Shown piece by piece: positions 12,249 through 24,402 of a stretch of DNA of 64,000 bases. The position numbers and the translations under genes were made by a program. The DNA comes from Turnera subulata. Lineage: Eukaryota; Streptophyta; Magnoliopsida; Malpighiales; Passifloraceae. The notes under the pieces were generated by a model. It was not told the DNA's origin. It saw only the letters and a program-made list of their open reading frames with translations, and made no database searches. Where the stretch lies: assembly GCA_028386065.3 (NCBI GenBank), contig JAKUCV010000262.1, positions 215,615 through 279,614 on the forward strand. Direction: 5' to 3'. Every line of letters starts with the position of its first letter. Position 1 is the stretch's first letter.

Positions 12249-14857
12249 TTTTTTTTTTTGGGAATTCAGATGAGAAAAGCATTACAGGGACCTTGAAGGA
12301 GCACCACCAATGTCACGCAGGACAGTGCCAAGACAACCAACAGGTACCTTAGGGAAATAAGTTATCCCTAACGACAAAGACAGGCCTTGCTTCAGCACAC
12401 AATTTTGAATCACGTTAAATATGAGAGAGCTTGACTTCCCACGGCAACCGGAGCAACTCCTGCACCGATCGCAACAAAGCTGTGCTGCGCCGGGAGGACG
12501 GTGTCGAAGCCTGCAAGTTCCTAATAGTGTCCAAAGAGTCCACCTCCACCAGAACACGCCGAAACCCCATGTCAAAAGGCAGCCTCAATCCAACGAATAA
12601 ACCCTACAACTCAGCATTCAACATCGAGCAAGAAGCCAATCGGCAAAAGAAACCATGCAGCCATTCCCCCGCTGAGCCCCTCAACACACCCCCTACAGCA
12701 GCCTCACCGGAGGACACACGAACAGCTCCATCAGTATTTAACTTGACCCAACCCACCACAGGAGCCTACCAAACTGCCGGAGGCCGACCACCGGACACCT
12801 GGTTCGGCACAAGATTAGATGCCATAGAATGCAACACTTCTCGACAGTAAGACTGGACAAACATCATTGGAATGAAGGGAGGTCCAACATCACTAAAAAC
12901 TTGTTCATTTTGCCACAACCAAAGCCGCCAACAAACAACTCCAAAACACAATCTCCAAGGGACATCACCCCACATAGAAACCTGCATACTCAAATTTGCA
13001 GCAATCCAAGACTTTACACAGGTAGCTGAGAAGAAAACAGGTGGCAAAGTAAGAGAAATTGCAGCCCACAAAGCCTTAGCTTGAGTACAGTCCCGCAAGA
13101 CATGCAAATAGGACTCCACATGAACAGAGTATAGAGGACAAAGGGGTGAATCCGTGAGATGCCGTTTGAAATGACACTGATTGGTGAGCAAATAGTCATG
13201 TTCTGCCAATCACAAAAAGGTCCGGAGGCATTGCGGCCCCGGACAACCCCAAATGAAGGCCCAAACAGGGTCAGCCGAGGCACCATCAGATGGCGCCGTA
13301 GCAAAATAGGCCGTCAGACTAGAGAACTGCCCCGATGCCGTATACCGCCAATACACCGTATGATTCCCACAAGCAGGATTAGGACAATGCTCTCCCAAAA
13401 TTTTAAGCACCACCAAAGGCGGGAGAAGATGCTGAAAGTGAGCCCAATCCCATTGTCCGGACAGCAACACATGATCAGCCACAGGGCGACAGAGCACATC
13501 CTCCGGAATAATATCCAATGCTAGTGCTGAGAGAGGCCCAACATCCTCCACCCATGAATCCCTCCAAAACCTCACCGTACGCCCATCGCCAATAGCCCAC
13601 TCCAACCCTGGTAAACCAAAGGCCAAACTCGGCTAACCCCCCGCCATAATGACGAGCAGTTCCCATGGTAAACAGTAGATGGAACAAACTCGAATTGAGG
13701 AAAGTACTTCGCACGAAGCACCTGGACCCAAAAGGAAGAAGGAGACGAGACAACGCCCCACGCCAACTTAGCCAATGAAACCCGGTTCTGACCTCCCAAA
13801 ACCTCACCGTACGCCCATCACCAATAGCCCCACTCCAACCCTGGTAAAAAAATGGCCAAACTCGGCTAACCCCCCGCCATAATGACGAGCAGTTCCCATG
13901 GTAAACAGTAGTTGGAACAAACTCGGATTGAGGAAAGTACTTCGCACGAAGCACCTGGACCCAAAGAGAAGAAGGAGACGAGACAATGCCCCACGCCAAC
14001 TTAGCCAATGAAACCCGGTTCTGACCTCCCAAACTGCGCAAACCAAGGCCACCATACCACTTAGGAGAACACACCAAATCCCAAGGAGCTAAGTGAATCT
14101 TACGAGCTCCTCTTACCGAGCCCAGATGAAACCCATACAAAGCCGATCCAAGCCTTGTATAATGGAGTGGGGGAGGAGAACTGTCTGCATCCTATACATC
14201 GGCAACAAAGAGAGGACCGATTGTGTCAAGATGACACGACCAGCGAAAGACAGCACATGTGACTGCCATGAAGCCAAACGCCGTGTGACTCTATCCAAGA
14301 CACCCACATAAGTCTGACGCGAAATGTGTTGGTGAATCAATGGAACCCCCAAATAACGTCCCAAATCATCCGTGATAGTGTACCCCAGCCCATCATGAAA
14401 TTGCTCACGAACAACATCCGAGACATTCTTCGAAAAGAACATCTGAGTTTTAGTAACACTGACCTTCTGCCCGGAACAAGAACAGAACAACTGGAGGCAA
14501 TCACGAATAACACTAATCTGGGATGGCTCAGCTTCTGCAAACAGAACCATATCATCAGCAAAAAAGATATGAGAAAGAGGTGGTCCGACAACCCCAGGTG
14601 TATAGGCTTCCAAAGACCCTGTCACACCAACTGCCCAATTAATTGGCTCAATCTTTCCAAGCACAAAACATACAAATAAGGAGACAATGGAACACCTTGA
14701 CGAACACCGCGTGAGGTGGTAAAAGCCTCTGTCAAAGCACCATTGCAAAGAATCCGCATCTCTGTACTCGTCACACATTTCATAATAACTTCCACCAAAT
14801 GATTGGGCAACTTAACATCCTCCAAGGTATCCCGGAAGAATGACCACCTAAGGCGAT
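12249..14857 (-). mobile_element. 5'-truncated LINE with RNase H, minus strand
   Basis: GC-richer than its surroundings. On the minus strand it reads from the reverse transcriptase core (about 14850, D-R-L-R-W) through RGVRQGVPLSPYLYVLCLER and FADDMVLFAEA, then a zf-RVT region near 13100-13200 (H-F-K-R-H...C-P-L-Y), and an RNase H-like end near 12400-12570 (LVEVDSLDTIRNL, then SHI*RDSKLCA). A poly(T) at about 12249 is the poly(A) tail on the minus strand. Several frameshifts break the frame. The 5' junction at 14857 enters an F-box fragment with a shared GATC. Confidence 0.75.
13569..14033 (-). repeat. 232-bp tandem duplication inside the LINE
   Basis: The block beginning 'acctcaccgtacgcccatc' occurs at 13569 and at 13801. 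The two units (13569-13800 and 13801-14033) are nearly identical. A period of 232 is not a multiple of three, so the duplication itself shifts the frame. Confidence 0.8.
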
Positions 14858-15620
14858 CATTATGATTCAAATATATGGTTTCCTTCCCTCTGCTGTTTGC
14901 AACCGCCAAATTGGGTCCACAATTCTTTGCACCTCCTATGTTCAGGAGTAGTACGCAGTAGGAAGAGAAGAAATTCTCGTGTTCACTGAATTCCAAAATT
15001 GCAGCAAAATTAGTAAGTGAACAACTCTGTTTTTCTTTCCTTTCTGTTGTAGCTGTTATTTGGACATTGATCACTAGTATCAAATAAAGTCATTTTTGAC
15101 TAATTTTTTACTCAATCGTCTTTGCATAAGACATTTTAAGTTTCAAAATTTTAAGTTGCTTATGCTCAATATTATATATGGGATCGGTTTGCACACGGTT
15201 CGATACAACCAGGCATATATACATATTGTTCTCCCCATTGGCAAACAGAGATAGACATGCAGGAGGTTTCTACTTTCTGTTTTCCTTTTCCATTCACTCA
15301 CCTCACCTAGAATGTAGTGTCCTTTAGTACATAAACTGTAGAAGGGAGTACAGTACACTAGGTTGTTCTGTGAGATTTATCGGGTATGGTAGCCCATCCA
15401 CCATGAATGCGGCTTGAGCAAGTTATAAGTAATTACTAGAAATTTTGGTGCGGAAACCAAAACTCGTGGCATAGCTGGCCAGTGTTTTTTTGGATTCGTT
15501 AGGAGTCATTTTCTTGGACACACAAAACAGAAGAGAAAACTGCTACGATAGATCCAAGAAACAAGTCATATACAAGCAAATTCATTAATTTCTTAACATC
15601 ACATCATTTGTGGGAAAAAA
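14858..15620 (+). pseudogene. DUF295 C-terminal fragment plus 3'-flank module
   Basis: 14858-14940 matches the end of the F-box/DUF295 coding region ('atcattatgattcaaatatatggtttcc', 'ctgctgtttgcaaccgccaaattgggtcc'). It runs directly into the 3'-flank module (14990-15600). The upstream part of the gene is replaced by the LINE that ends at 14857. Confidence 0.65.
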
Positions 15621-15729
15621 ACAAGCCCAGCAATCTTACAATAAAGAAAATGCTATAGGCAATCCATTACACAAGTCACTGTAAGTAAGAAATACTACAA
15701 TTGCAGATTGTTTTACCAGAACTAAAGCC

Positions 15730-16830
15730 TTACTTGAGCAAGCAATTTCCAAAGACTTGATAGGGAATTTTTGTATTTAAGATTTCCTTGCTAACATCCT
15801 CCAATTCGCGGATGACAAACTTCTCATATCTGAAGCAAAGGAAGATTTCCCTTCTGAATTTAAAAATAGTCTTACGTTGCTTCGAAATGATGTCCGGTCT
15901 TAACATCAACTTATCCAAAAGCGGACTAGCACGCATTAATATCTGCAGAGCCAGAACCAAGAGTCTAGCAGATCTTCTCCTCTGTGAAATTGAGATGCTA
16001 CCTTTCAAATATCTGAGATTCCTACTCGGTGCCAACATGAGGAATAGTTGGAAACCTGTTCTTGATAAGTCCAAAGCAAGTTAAAATCTTGGAAAGCAAA
16101 GTTTCTCTCTCTTGCTGGTAGAGTTCTCATGATAAAATCGGTACTATCTTCTCTTCCCCTCTATTTCATGCCTGTGGTGATCCGGTGAAAAGGCTGAATG
16201 GATTAAGCTGATCAAGAACAAGTGCAAATCAGAATCCAATGCTTTATTACCTTCCTTCCACCAAAACCGAATATTGGCTATATGGCACAAAATGGTCTCA
16301 TCATCGGGCGTTCAAATCAAGCTCTCACTCCCTTGTGGAGCAATATTGATCTCGCATTAGTTGGTTTGATAATTGGTCCTCGTCTAGAGCTCTTAAAATC
16401 AAATTTCCGAGACTTTTCCTCTGGCAAAGAGTGTGCCAATGGTGGGGAGTTATATGGACTTCCTGACGCTCCATGAAGGATTGGCTTCTCCATTAGCCAA
16501 GTTTATCTGATTGCACGTCAAACCAATCTTCATGGATTGTAATTGGTTTGCATTTGAATTTATTTGCAATAGAAAACAACAATGGGAGTGTCTCTATGAT
16601 CTTTCCCTCGCTAGAGCTTCTTGGTGGATCAAGGCACTACAACCTTCCTTTCCATACAAGTGCAGCAATTTGCTCGCGTATGCAGCTAGGAATTTTGTAG
16701 TGAATTAGAGCTTATGTACACTAGTGATATTTCCCTGATGTATGTTTCCGTTATAGTGCTCTTGTAAGTCACGTACATCACCTGCAGCCATTCACTTAAT
16801 GTCTTGCACTGAACTTTTTATCAATAAAGA
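15730..16830 (+). mobile_element. Degenerate LINE ORF2 fragment
   Basis: Plus-strand frames match the full-length LINE at 52185-58520: FADD-like 'caattcgcggatgac', then LRCFEMMSGLNINLSKSG, ADLLLCEIEMLPFKYL, a 'gctggtagagttctcatgataaaatc' block and, near the end, ASWWIKALQPSFPY against WWIKTLQPDFSY in the intact copy. Large parts between RT and the tail are missing. An AATAAAG signal lies near 16820. Confidence 0.7.
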
Positions 16831-17110
16831 AGGTTTTCACCACGCTACAAACTTTACACCAGATTTTCCACGTGAAGTGCACAATGGATGAAAGGTGTTT
16901 CTGTAGTCTCAATAGCTTCATTACAGAAGGGGCGTAAAGAATCCTCCGTTTGGAGTATGTTGTGGAAAAGAAGGGTGGACCTTGTAGATACCCCATTGTT
17001 GATCACAAGCCACACGAAACTTTCAACTTTAGGAGGGACTAGGGAGAGCCAGACCCAGGGGAAGCGTGGAATATAGGAGAAAGAGAGTCAAGATAAAAAC
17101 AGCCAGATTT
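16831..17110 (-). mobile_element. LINE zf-RVT fragment
   Basis: The minus strand reads a continuous zf-RVT stretch: KVESFVWLVINNGVSTRS, then C-N-E-A-I-E and F-I-H-C-A-L-H. The same fragment, with a few differences, is at 265-480, so the segment was copied along with the F-box region that follows each of them. Confidence 0.55.
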
Positions 17111-17673
17111 TAAAAAATCCCAGCATCTATAGCAATTTTTTGTCTTTTAAAATCTATGACACATCAAGAATTCTCCCCAAACTAATGAAACTATTTACCA
17201 AGAAATACAAATCACTAGTAAACGGCTAGACAAAAAGAAAAGACAATTAAAAAATTATAAATTTTGCTTATAAAAATCTTGTCCAATCACTAGTAAACTG
17301 CTACACATCAAGATTTCTCAAAAGAACCATTCTGTACTTGTCAAAATCTTGCTTCACCAGTAAACTGCTAGACAAAAAGAAAAAAAAAACATGATGTAAT
17401 ATATTACTATATACACCTGAATTTTTTAAACTTTTCTTACGAACAAGTTTCTAGCCAATTTTAAAAAACCGCATGCGGATTTTGCACAATATAAAATTGC
17501 CCTAACAAGGACCACAAATTCCCCGAGTAGTGATGAGTGATGACCCATAATCTCTCCACTGCCTGACACACCAATTGTTTGTCAAACCCTAGAAAGAAAC
17601 TCTTTCTCTTCTTTGCGCACTACAATTAAATAAACACTGGGAAGAAACCCTAGAAAGTATAGAAACCTCCACC
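17111..17673 (+). promoter_or_regulatory. Upstream region of the F-box/DUF295 gene at 17674
   Basis: AT-rich leader with a TATA box TATAAAAT at 17491-17498, about 180 bases before the ATG. The block 'gatgagtgatgacccataatctctccac' is conserved before the copies at 2269 and 29618, which suggests that the promoter was duplicated with each gene. Confidence 0.5.
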
Positions 17674-18705
17674 ATGGCTCCAACATCAAAGAATAACTTC
17701 GTATCAAAAAAAATCTCAAAGAATAGCTGCTGGTCCGATCTTCCAATCGAGCTCTTGGAGAAGATCGGGAGTTGCCTCCATAGCTACATTGATATCCTCC
17801 GCTTCAGGGCGGTTTGCCGCTCTTGGCGATCTTCCAATACTCCTCTCCCATCCATAGTCCCATCCCTCGCCCTCCCTCCACTTGTCTATCGTGACGACTC
17901 TATCTCTTCTGACGATAGTGACGACGACGACTATAGTTCTTCTTATTACAGTGACGACTACTCTGACGACTCCAGTTCTTCTTATTATAGTGACGACAAC
18001 TCTCACGACTATAGTTCTTATAGTGACAACTACTCTTACCAGTATGTACTCAAAGAGTTGGCTGTTTATTCCGTCCAACCTGCTCACGACCTCTCGGGCA
18101 CCACGCCCTTGCTCTTGAGAACTCAACCCTTCAAATCCAGAACCAAATTCTACAAATCAAAGGATAATGTGATAACCCTGGAAGCATTGAACTATCCACA
18201 ACTAAGAACTGAATATTTGTTAGACACTCGGGATTTTAGATTGAAGGAGATTTGGTTTGATTATTACCTCCAGCTAGTTGGTGGTTATGATGATATCCAC
18301 ACAAGAGGTGTTGCCGTCAGTTCAAGTTTTCGCAAGAGGGGTAGTGGTGATGATGGTTCTGGTTTTACAGTGATGGTGTTGGCACCTCGTGAGAAGGTGG
18401 CGATGTGGAGGATGGGAGATGACAGATGGACATTTATCAGATTAGACTGTTATTTGTTTCAAAGCGTTGTGCACCTCAATGACAAATTTTATGCTTTGAC
18501 TTGGGGAGGAGAGGTTGTAGTCATTGATGCAGCCAAACCAGATAGCGTGATGGAGATTAGCCGAGATCCGACAACGTTTCTGAAAAATTCTTTGGAGCAT
18601 AACTTTGTTCTGGTGAAATCTTTGGGGCAATTATTTTTGGCGTTTGGAGAACGTCGAAGGGGTTTGGTGCGCATTCTTAAGCTGGATGAAGTGAAGGGCC
18701 AATAG
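17674..18705 (+). CDS. F-box/DUF295 protein, ended early by one nonsense codon
   Basis: 343 codons. Residues about 20-55 form the F-box (SDLPIELLEKIGSC, DILRFRAVCRSWRSS), which in this family binds SKP1. From about residue 125 the DUF295/KIB1-4 propeller region follows (ELAVYSVQPAHDLSG, IWFDYYLQLVGG, VVHLNDKFYALTWGG, RILKLDEVKGQ). Between them lies an acidic Asp/Ser/Tyr tract of about 50 residues. The frame ends at TAG 18703 where paralogs read TGG (Q-W-V-K-P), and the same frame stays open beyond it to 18972. The loss removes the last ~90 residues, so the product may be inactive or may still bind SKP1 through its F-box. The start is supported by the matching ATG context in the copy at 29618. 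Confidence 0.75.
   Translation: MAPTSKNNFVSKKISKNSCWSDLPIELLEKIGSCLHSYIDILRFRAVCRSWRSSNTPLPSIVPSLALPPLVYRDDSISSDDSDDDDYSSSYYSDDYSDDSSSSYYSDDNSHDYSSYSDNYSYQYVLKELAVYSVQPAHDLSGTTPLLLRTQPFKSRTKFYKSKDNVITLEALNYPQLRTEYLLDTRDFRLKEIWFDYYLQLVGGYDDIHTRGVAVSSSFRKRGSGDDGSGFTVMVLAPREKVAMWRMGDDRWTFIRLDCYLFQSVVHLNDKFYALTWGGEVVVIDAAKPDSVMEISRDPTTFLKNSLEHNFVLVKSLGQLFLAFGERRRGLVRILKLDEVKGQ
17896..18045 (+). repeat. Coding minisatellite for an Asp/Ser/Tyr tract
   Basis: Repeats of 'agtgacgac' and 'tcttcttattatagtgacgac' type units, all in frame, encode runs of SDD, SSYYSDD and YS. The paralogs at 2269 and 29618 have only a few such residues here, so the array expanded in this copy. Confidence 0.75.
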
Positions 18706-18972
18706 GTTAAGCCACGACGAGACGGTGGGTTGAGGGAACAATTGCTCTTTGTTGCATCAAAGTCCTCGTTCTCGATTCTGGCTAAAGATTTCCCAGAGTA
18801 CAAGAACAACTGCATTGTCTACTTTCCCCAGGATCGTTTCCCTGATCATTACGATTCAAATCTATGGTTTCCTTCCCTCTGCTGCTTGCAACCGCCAAAT
18901 TGGGTCACTAATCCTTGCACCTCCTATGTTCAGGAGTATAGTACGGAGAGAAGAAATCCTGGTGTTCACTGA
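18706..18972 (+). pseudogene. Stranded C-terminal end of the F-box/DUF295 gene
   Basis: In frame with the CDS that stops at 18705. It reads SKSSFSILAKDFPEYKNN, then the CIVYF stretch, FPDHYDSNLWFPSLCCLQ and PPNWV, and ends at 18972. This is the expected end of the propeller domain, and it is intact apart from the upstream TAG. Confidence 0.7.
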
Positions 18973-19381
18973 ATTCCAAAATGGCAGCAACATTTGTGAG
19001 TGAACAACTATGTTCTTTTCCGTTCTGTTTATTTTATTTGGACATTGATCACTAGTATTACTGCTTTGGTGTCTTAAGCTAGATATACATTAAAATCCTT
19101 TAAAAATCATATACATATATTCACTTGTCTTTCTACATTTTTCTGTACGTAGCCTTCTACTTGTTGGAGCAGTAGTTTGCTTTTTTGTGGGATACAGTAC
19201 GTCAGGCTTACTGAAGTCTTATCAGAAAAAGGGAAAACAGACAAACTGAAAACTTTGTTGGCTGTTGACAAACAAAACCTTTTCTTTGCAACTTAAATAT
19301 CAGGGACCAGGTGAAGGTTTTACAGTATATGTACTTATGCAGAGTTTTATGGCTTTGGTTTCATGATATCTGTATGCAAAT
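18973..19381 (+). repeat. 3'-flank module of the DUF295 gene, cut by copia element 2
   Basis: Matches 4490-4830 and 30800-31150 ('gcagcaacatttgtgagtgaac', 'ggacattgatcactagtattactgc', 'gcagtagtttgctttttt'). The module ends at the LTR at 19382. Confidence 0.6.
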
Positions 19382-19856
19382 TGTTGGAATATTTGAAAAT
19401 TTGGTTGTGTCAAACCCGAGCTGAGGCGTGTAGGACACTGTCCTAAAGAGATATTTTTGGTAATCCCAAAAGTCTCCCCAGGATACAACAACTCCTTCTA
19501 CAAAAATATTGTAGGGAACCAGAATCTGCCAAGAAGTTTTTATCTTAAAGACAAATAAAGAACCCAGCAAAAGAGAAAAGAACTAAATGTGAAAAGAGAA
19601 TAAAGGGAGGATAATGGAAGAATGAGAGTGGAATTTTTTTCCTGTATTGGAGCTGAAGAGAGGTCCTGTATTTATAGGAGGTGGAGGGGAACAACAAAGT
19701 TAGAAAAAATAATGGTCATTTAATAAGGACCACATTTTTTCCTACTGACCAGGTAAGCTCTCAACTAATCCCCTGATATCCTCCAACATCTAACAGTTAG
19801 TTTTGACTAGATAAACTCTTTTTTTTTCTTTTGAAATATAGCGTATTTTTCCAACA
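19382..19856 (-). repeat. 3' LTR of copia element 2
   Basis: 475 bp. It is nearly identical to 24403-24878, as expected for a recent insertion. Confidence 0.85.
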
Positions 19857-20432
19857 ATCCCCCACATATTTCAAAAGAAAAAAAAATGTACGATATGAGT
19901 TTGTTTAGCTGGGTTCTTAAAACTAACGAGTGTAATACAACGATCTTGGTGTCCGTAAACTATGAACCAAGTCTAGACTGATAAGTCTTAACAAACCATG
20001 TCTATCAGTGTAACAATCGGTTACTATGAACTAATAGACACGTTGGCAAGTTAGTGTTCTTATCAATCATATTACACCCCCACAATTCTTGGCGTTATCA
20101 CGGTTTTGCGCATTACGGCCTTGCGCGCGCCTGGAGTTTCATGAGTGCTCTAGAGGTGCACCTGCAAATACATCCTCATGGGAACGGCCCCATTCCACAC
20201 TCACATAGGTGATCTCATCAAGTGTATACTGCATGCTATACACCACCCGTAAGGGCTATGCTGATCATTAAGAGTTTAACTCAGCCTCTCAAGTAAATGC
20301 AGTCTAGTACTTTTCCTCACACCATAAGAAGGGACAAATGTTCAAGTACTAGCAGAACTAACTAGTGACTTGTTAATACCCATATGAACCTGTTTCACGG
20401 GATCTCCGATCACGCAGGTTGGGTTACCATCA
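19857..20432 (-). other. Untranslated 3' part of copia element 2
   Basis: Lies between the gag-pol stop and the 3' LTR. It ends in the polypurine tract at 19857-19867. I see no second frame. Confidence 0.5.
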
Positions 20433-23400
20433 CTAGTTAGTTTCAGACAGGTTTAAAAGTCCCATTCCCCTCGATGTTTCCATAATCACTTTTCGTCCTA
20501 GGGGTTTCGTTAGAGGATCGGCCAAGTTCACTTCTGACTTCACATAATCTATGGAAATTATTCCATCACTCAACAGCTGTTTTACAACATTGTGCCTTAA
20601 CCGAATGTGTCTATTTCTCCCATTGAAACTTGTCTTTTTCGCATTGTCTATTGCTGCTTTGCAATCGCAATGCATAGACACAGACGGTGTAGGCCTTATT
20701 CCCAATGGAATACTCGCTAAGAAATTTCTTAGCCATTCAGCCTCGGTGCCAGCTAACTCCAGAGCAATAAACTCTGACTCCATAGTTGATCGCGCGATTA
20801 TAGTTTGTTTAGCTGACTTCCAGGCAACTGCACCACCTCCAAGGGTGAATACATATCCACTAGTAGACTTTATCTCATCTGAATCTGAAATCCAGTTAGC
20901 ATCACTGTACCCTTCTAGTACAGCGGGTAGTCCACTATAACAAATACCATAACTTATGGTACCCCTCAAATATCTCATCAGTCTGCTTATAGCAGCCCAA
21001 TGCTCATTGTTGGGATTGTGTGTATACCGACTCAGCCTGCCCACAGCATAAGCTATGTCAGGGCGTGAGAAGTTCATTAAATGCAACAAACTCCCAATAA
21101 TTTGTGCATACTCAACTTGAGATACTGGATCTCCTTTGTTTTTCTTCAATTGAGAGTTAGCATCATAAGGGGTACTCACAGGTGTGACATCGAAATGTCC
21201 AAACTTCTTAAGAAGTTTCTCAACATAATGCTCTTGTGATAGTATGATACTATCACCTTCTCTTATGATCTTAACTCCCAAAATCACATTTGCTTCACCC
21301 ATATCTTTCATATCAAACTGAGAAGCAAGAAACATCTTAGTATCATGAATGACATCAAGACTATTGCTAAAAATTAACATATCATCCACATACAAACAAA
21401 CAATCACACAGTTCTCATTTGAAACTTTGGTATACACACATTTGTCTACCTCAAGAGAAATAAATCCATAGTTAAGCATAGCTTGGTCAAATTTCTCATG
21501 CCATTGTTTAGGTGCTTGTTTCAAGCCATATAAAGATTTGACCAACTTGCATACTTTGTGTTCCTGACCAGAAATAACATGACCCTCCGGTTGCACCATA
21601 TAAATCTCTTCTTCTAAATCACCATTTAGAAAAGCTGTTTTAACATCCATTTGATGTATAAAAAGCTTGTAGACTGATGCTAAGGCTATCAAAACACGAA
21701 TTGAGGAAATTCTTGTAACAGGAGCAAAAGTATCAAAATAATCAATATTTTTTTTTTGAGTAAAACCTTTTGCAACTAACCTGGCTTTGTATTTATCAAT
21801 TGAACCATCAGGATTAAGTTTCCTTCGAAAAATCCATTTGCAACCAATTGGTTTTGCTCCTGGGGGTAAATCAACTAAAATCCAAGTTTTGTTTTGATCA
21901 ATCGAATCCAGCTCAGCTTTTATTGCTTCTTTCCACAAATTTGCATCAGGAGAAGAAATAGCTTCAAAATAAGTTGATGGATCATCTTGAACCAAAAAGG
22001 TATAAAAATCATTACCAAAAGAAGTTTCTTTCCTTTGTCTTTTACTCCTTCTCAAAACATAAGATTGCTCATCAACTTCATTTTCAAAATCATCTTGTGC
22101 ATCAGTCTCACTTTGAGAGATTTCTCGTGTAGGTGCAACAGTCAAGTTATTTAGTTTTAACGGAAACGTATTCTCAAAAAATTCAGCATTCCTTGTTTCA
22201 ACAATAGTATTCACATCAAGCACATCACTTTTCAAAACAAGAAATCTATACACAGCACTATTATCAGCATAACCAATGAACATGCAATCACTAGTTTTGG
22301 ACCCTATTTTCCTTTTCTTGGGATCAGTTAACATAACTTTAGCAAGACACCCCCACACTTTTAAGTATTTAAGATTAGGTGAATAACCTTTCCACAATTC
22401 ATATGGTGTCTTATCAGTATTTTTATAAGGGATCCGATTTTGCACGTGACATGCTGATAAAATAGCTTCACCCCAAAGGTTATTAGGTGTTGAACTACTA
22501 ACAAGCATTGCATTCATCATTTCTTTTAAAGTCCTATTTTTCCGTTCAGCTACACCATTAGATTGTGGTGAATAAGGAGGTGTGGTCTCATGTATTATAC
22601 CTTCTTTCTCACAGAATTCATTAAACAGAACATATTCACCACCTCTATCTGATCTAACCCTTTTAATCTTCCTATCTAACTGGTTTTCAACTTCAGCTTT
22701 GTATAGGAGAAACATGTCAAAGGCTTCATCTTTATTCCTAATCAAATATACTTTAGTATATCTTGAAAAGTCATCTATGAAAGTCACATAATAATTTTTA
22801 CCTCCTCTAGTCATGGTTTGTTTTAAGTCTCCTAAGTCTGTGTGAATCAAACTAAGTAATTCAGTTTCTCTTTTATTCACAGAAGGACAAGATTTCTTAA
22901 CTTGTTTAGTTTCAGTACATATTTCACATTTATCAGATAATAAATCACTAGAGGCAGATATTAACCCACTATTTTGAAGTTTCTTAAGATAAGGTGCACT
23001 AACATGTCCTAGTCTAGCATGCCACATATCAAAAGAGTCAATCAAGTAAGCAGAAGAAGAACTTGCATTTTCATTCACAGTTTTGGCAACATTCAAAATG
23101 AAAAGTCCTTGGTTACAATAGCCCTTACCCACAAAGATGTTGTTCTTGGTCATTATGATCTTGTCAGATTCAAATGATACCTTAACCCCCACTTTTCCCA
23201 AGAGGGACACAGAGACCAGGTTTGCCCGAATTTCAGGCACATGCAACACGTTGTTAAGAGCCAGAGTCTTGCCAGATGTGAGCTTGAGAAGAACCTTTCC
23301 TTTCCCTTGAACTTTTGCAGTTCGGGAATCACCAAGATAAATTTGTTCTTCTCCATCCCCTACCTCGGCGTAGGAGGAAAAAGCATCTTTGCTTGCGCAA

Positions 23401-24383
23401 ATGTGCCTGGTAGCACCAGAGTCTACTACCCAGTCTTTCACATTGGCGACTAAGAAGGTTTCAGAAATGACCGCAGCAATTATGTCATCTCCTTCAACCA
23501 AGTTAGCACTTGGCTTTGGAGGATTGCCATTTCTGACCCTCTTCCTGCATTGTGGTGCAAAGTGTCCTGGCTTTCCACAGACAAAACAATTTCCTTTCTT
23601 CTTAAAGGAGGTAGGGTTAGTAATTTTAGGGTTGTAACCAGATTTCTTATTGTTATTAAAATGCTTAGAACCAGAGGTACCTTCTACCAAGTTAGCTTTG
23701 GCTGTCATCTCTTTGGCAATCGCACCTTTGAGTTCTCCTTTGTTCTTATCTTCAATGTGGATGTGAGTGATCAAGTCCTTGAGTGGCATCAACTTGTGCT
23801 TATGCTTCAGGTTGTGTTTGTAGTCCTTCCACGAATTGGGTAGCTTTTCGATCAGGGAACCTGCAAGAAATTCATCAGGTAGAGAGATCTTCACCGCCTT
23901 CAGGTCCTCTACAAGCCTCTGGTACTCTGTGATCTGACTGGTAACGGATTTTTCTTCCTTCATCTCCCACTTGTAGAAGTTGGAAATGGCAAACTTCTGC
24001 TTCAAAGCATCTTCTGCGGTATATTTTTCCACCATGCTATCCCAGATGTCTTTTGCTTCCTTGTAAGATGCATAAACGTCAAAAAGTTCATTGGATAAAG
24101 TTTGGATTATTGTATGTCGGCAAACCTTATTGGCATTAAACCAATTCTCCATCTGTTTTTGATCACCGGTTGCTGGCTTTGATTCTGTTAAAGCATAGGC
24201 TACCCCGTGCACGTCAAGTGTTGAAAAAATACGCTCCTGCCATCTCTTGAAATTTGCTCCGGCAAACACCTCGATTCTGGATACGTCGGGATAGGGTGTT
24301 GCATATGTGACGACAGGTTGGACCTGGGATCCAGTAGCAACAGCGGCAGCAGCAGCAGCATTCTCGGGTTGAAATTCAGCCAT
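20433..24383 (-). CDS. Copia gag-pol polyprotein, intact
   Basis: 1316 residues from the ATG at 24383 ([12 protein letters not shown]). Domains in order: UBN2-type gag (about 30-250), zinc knuckle [14 protein letters not shown] (about 270), protease DSGATRHIC (about 325), GAG-pre-integrase HARLGHV (about 450), integrase core ([22 protein letters not shown]), reverse transcriptase with [17 protein letters not shown] and [10 protein letters not shown], and RNase H with SDANWISD and [10 protein letters not shown]. All motifs look whole and there are no stops, so the element may be autonomous. The frame is also open upstream through the LTR to an ATG at 24512. I chose the inner ATG because the gag domain starts there. 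Confidence 0.85.
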   Translation of the reverse strand: MAEFQPENAAAAAAVATGSQVQPVVTYATPYPDVSRIEVFAGANFKRWQERIFSTLDVHGVAYALTESKPATGDQKQMENWFNANKVCRHTIIQTLSNELFDVYASYKEAKDIWDSMVEKYTAEDALKQKFAISNFYKWEMKEEKSVTSQITEYQRLVEDLKAVKISLPDEFLAGSLIEKLPNSWKDYKHNLKHKHKLMPLKDLITHIHIEDKNKGELKGAIAKEMTAKANLVEGTSGSKHFNNNKKSGYNPKITNPTSFKKKGNCFVCGKPGHFAPQCRKRVRNGNPPKPSANLVEGDDIIAAVISETFLVANVKDWVVDSGATRHICASKDAFSSYAEVGDGEEQIYLGDSRTAKVQGKGKVLLKLTSGKTLALNNVLHVPEIRANLVSVSLLGKVGVKVSFESDKIIMTKNNIFVGKGYCNQGLFILNVAKTVNENASSSSAYLIDSFDMWHARLGHVSAPYLKKLQNSGLISASSDLLSDKCEICTETKQVKKSCPSVNKRETELLSLIHTDLGDLKQTMTRGGKNYYVTFIDDFSRYTKVYLIRNKDEAFDMFLLYKAEVENQLDRKIKRVRSDRGGEYVLFNEFCEKEGIIHETTPPYSPQSNGVAERKNRTLKEMMNAMLVSSSTPNNLWGEAILSACHVQNRIPYKNTDKTPYELWKGYSPNLKYLKVWGCLAKVMLTDPKKRKIGSKTSDCMFIGYADNSAVYRFLVLKSDVLDVNTIVETRNAEFFENTFPLKLNNLTVAPTREISQSETDAQDDFENEVDEQSYVLRRSKRQRKETSFGNDFYTFLVQDDPSTYFEAISSPDANLWKEAIKAELDSIDQNKTWILVDLPPGAKPIGCKWIFRRKLNPDGSIDKYKARLVAKGFTQKKNIDYFDTFAPVTRISSIRVLIALASVYKLFIHQMDVKTAFLNGDLEEEIYMVQPEGHVISGQEHKVCKLVKSLYGLKQAPKQWHEKFDQAMLNYGFISLEVDKCVYTKVSNENCVIVCLYVDDMLIFSNSLDVIHDTKMFLASQFDMKDMGEANVILGVKIIREGDSIILSQEHYVEKLLKKFGHFDVTPVSTPYDANSQLKKNKGDPVSQVEYAQIIGSLLHLMNFSRPDIAYAVGRLSRYTHNPNNEHWAAISRLMRYLRGTISYGICYSGLPAVLEGYSDANWISDSDEIKSTSGYVFTLGGGAVAWKSAKQTIIARSTMESEFIALELAGTEAEWLRNFLASIPLGIRPTPSVSMHCDCKAAIDNAKKTSFNGRNRHIRLRHNVVKQLLSDGIISIDYVKSEVNLADPLTKPLGRKVIMETSRGMGLLNLSETN

Positions 24384-24402
24384 TGGTAATATCTCTTTAG
24401 AT

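Noticed and set aside
12431..13524. Plus-strand open frames of 121-139 codons.
   Set aside because: They are antisense to the zf-RVT and RNase H parts of the minus-strand LINE, which explains the GC-rich open frames.
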